This document shows, piece by piece, positions 34,120 to 64,000 of a stretch of DNA of 64,000 nucleotides. Within the stretch, counting starts at the first letter, position 1. Every line of letters begins with the position of its first letter. The notes under the pieces are model-generated. The model was not told the DNA's origin, made no database searches, and was given only the letters and a program-made list of their open reading frames with translations. This stretch comes from Amia ocellicauda. Its lineage: Eukaryota; Chordata; Actinopteri; Amiiformes; Amiidae. The DNA lies in assembly GCF_036373705.1 (NCBI RefSeq), contig NC_089866.1, positions 19,623,501 through 19,687,500 on the forward strand, written 5' to 3'. Position numbers and translations under genes: made by a program.

Positions 34120-35287
34120 GGGGTTTTTTTGCAGGCTAGCACCCCCTGCAGTGATCCATGATAATCCCGCACCCCCATCAGTGCCCCCAGAGGTGCCGCA
34201 GTTTTCTACAATTTACCCCCAGAAAGGTGCAACACACCCTGGTTAAAAATTATATACATATTTAGTTTCAACCAGAAAGGAAGTAAAATAAAGTCTATCC
34301 TATCTGTCCCCATCTTAGTTTCATAATTTGTCATACCTACATAGCTTTAAATGAGGAAAGTCTTAAATGTTGCAATTACTGTAGAGTTAGCATTCATTTC
34401 TACCCCCCTCCAAATCTTTAGCAGTTGGAACCAGTTCATGTTCCAATCAAGCAAATTGTTCAGTTTTAGGATTCAATAAGTAACTGAGTGCTCAGTTGGA
34501 ATGCAAACCTGAAGACACCGGGGTAATCCAGGACCAGAACTGCCCTACACCATTTAGCTTCATGATTTGGTAATGTTCAATTTTATCCGTGAGCTACCCG
34601 TACCAAAAACAGATATATCTTTTAAAAATACAAAATATATTTCTTGAAAATGGGCATATTCACAAAATGTACCCAGTATATTTGCCTGACCTATTCTAAA
34701 CGCTATATATGTTGCCCTTTACAGCCAGAGAACGGAGTCTGTATTTTCAATATTGTACACAGATTGTAAGAATATCTGAATTATAGAAAAAGGCTATATG
34801 TGTTCTGGGTACGGGTAATAGCAGCACACTTATAATATAAATATATATCTCTTTTCATATAGCTTGTTTTCTGTTATCCACCCCCTGAGTGGAAGAAAAC
34901 ATGGCGGCTGAATATAAATCAGCCATAACTTCATATTTGGACATACTTCCGAATACAAGTACTTTAACAGCGTTAAGAATAGTTACAGCTTTCTTATACT
35001 TAAGGCATGAACTTAACACACATTTCTGTGTTGGAGAGGAAATGGTTGACTGCCAGAAGTCAATTCAAATGAAGAGTACATATTGTATTTCATCACCATT
35101 TCCCCTTCAGAGAGTGTTGTGCTAACTGCATGTTACCGGTATTGCGAATGTGCAACTGAAGTTCTACATTAACGTATCAGTATTAAGAAGTGTATCCACT
35201 TTTTTCTTTTTTTCACTTTCTTCATGAAGAAGCTGGGTTGACAGACAGAGATCAAGAGAGACAGAGAGGAAGAAGTGGAAAGCAGTA
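34120..35287. other. Probable wscd2 3' UTR and intergenic sequence
   Basis: Lies directly after the wscd2 stop codon on the - strand, so part should be 3' UTR. No clear polyadenylation signal is seen nearby; the first plausible AATAAA on that strand is at 33192-33197, about 2.1 kb past the stop. Confidence 0.4.
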
Positions 35288-63135
<27,848 letters not shown>

Positions 63136-63214
63136 TCTTTGCCCCGCTGCCACTCAAACCCCGGGCACCGCCGCCGAACATAAAGCAGCGAAGAGAGGAA
63201 CGGTGCTCACAAAG
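63136..63214 (-). other. wscd2: Possible 5' UTR part of wscd2 first coding exon
   Basis: An acceptor-like CCCTGCAG ends at 63215 on the - strand after a T-rich stretch. If used, coding exon 1 has a short 5' UTR and a non-coding exon lies farther upstream. A 28-base T run (- strand) lies at about 63331-63358. No promoter could be identified before the window edge. Confidence 0.3.
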
Positions 63215-63325
63215 CTGCAGGGTGTCCAGTTGAAAAACGCAAACCCAGCCAAAACGATTAAAAGAAACAATGAAATGAACAGAAGGGAAGCACCAAATTA
63301 AGGTCTTCTGTGGTGGAATGCCAGC

Positions 63326-63360
<35 letters not shown>

Positions 63361-64000
63361 ACAACAATATTAATAAATAATAAAGAAGTAAAAAAGAAAA
63401 GGATGATCACTTTCTCTTGTCATTCAGTGCTTTGCATGGTGTCTCTTTCCTTTGGATAAATGTGCCCTGTGTCTCTGTGTTTTAGCACTCCCCTCCCTAT
63501 TTAAGTTCCAGTGGAAAGCCCAGGAGACGAAGCTGATGGAGGGTTCATGTCGTGAAAATTGAGCGCTCGCTGGTGGCTTGAAAGAGGATCAGTTGATGCA
63601 GCTCTCGCTCTGTTATCAAACCAGGGACAGAGACTCTTTGGAGCATTTTTCTCCCCTCCTCCTAATGGCAACGGCTTTGTCTGCGCTCCTCTGCCAGGCC
63701 CCGGGATGCCGATTCCCATGTACAAAGTGCTGACTGATAGCCTTTCGCTTTTAATGAAACGCCATTCAAGAAGCCACAGCCAGGGGGGACGAATTCAGCA
63801 TCTGCAAGTAAAACAGTTACATTAGTTTGTTTGTTTGTTTTCGCACTTTAAATCACTCAGCACGTTCATCTGCAGTGTCAAGGGGGGTACACAAAACGTA
63901 AGGTATAAAAACATACAAAGGACTATACAACTAATCCTGATTGTTAAGAGGGTTGCGCCTATGAATTCACAAAGATTAACTTCTGCTGGCCAGTGCTTTA
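63215..64000. other. Upstream of wscd2 coding start
   Basis: Likely intron or upstream region of wscd2. Contains a 28-base A run at 63331-63358 and some GC-rich stretches near 63640-63720. No gene seen. Confidence 0.45.

Noticed and set aside
63136-63153. Six-residue N-terminal extension of wscd2
   Set aside because: It begins with GTG. The next codon run starts at an ATG that matches the conserved WSCD N-terminus.

Overview
The window is vertebrate nuclear DNA, almost certainly from a ray-finned fish. The coding content is a chemerin-receptor-type GPCR array next to a spliced wscd2 gene, matching the vertebrate CMKLR1-WSCD2 neighbourhood. The interspersed repeats are fish-typical: several Tc1/mariner families, a SINE tail and CR1/L2-like LINEs. 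The sequence does not let me name the species.

Layout. Bases 1-21662 hold a tandem array with a period of about 5.67 kb. It carries four intact single-coding-exon receptor genes on the + strand, with ATGs at 2413, 8083, 13931 and 19825. Each has a conserved TATA box and a short putative non-coding first exon just upstream. Units 1 and 2 also carry a TM7 relic of another GPCR. Unit 3 is cut short at 16216 and followed by an unassigned segment, an intact Tc1/mariner element with an apparent DD36E triad (16615-17838) and an abutting MITE. Unit 4 is truncated at both ends. The window opens inside unit 1, so further copies may lie to the left.

Bases 21663-35287 are intergenic. They hold a 35-bp-arm hairpin, TA microsatellites, Tc1 and LINE fragments, MITE-like palindromes and a 19-bp minisatellite, with no gene I can support.

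Bases 35288-63135 are wscd2 on the - strand. Eight coding exons with GT/AG borders and consistent phases give a complete 561-residue protein: a type II membrane anchor, two WSC domains and a PAPS-dependent sulfotransferase domain. Intron 7 contains a broken Tc1 relic, a LINE that has lost its catalytic FADD motif, and a second Tc1 element inserted in the LINE tail. Intron 1 is 8.8 kb with a GA microsatellite and two unexplained open frames. The start of wscd2 lies about 0.9 kb from the right edge.

How the genes relate. The receptors and wscd2 are convergent (tail to tail). The receptors appear to be evolving by recent duplication and gene conversion, with a hypervariable Tyr-Asp-rich N-terminus that is a plausible tyrosine-sulfation and ligand-contact region. 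A functional link to wscd2 is only a speculation from proximity.
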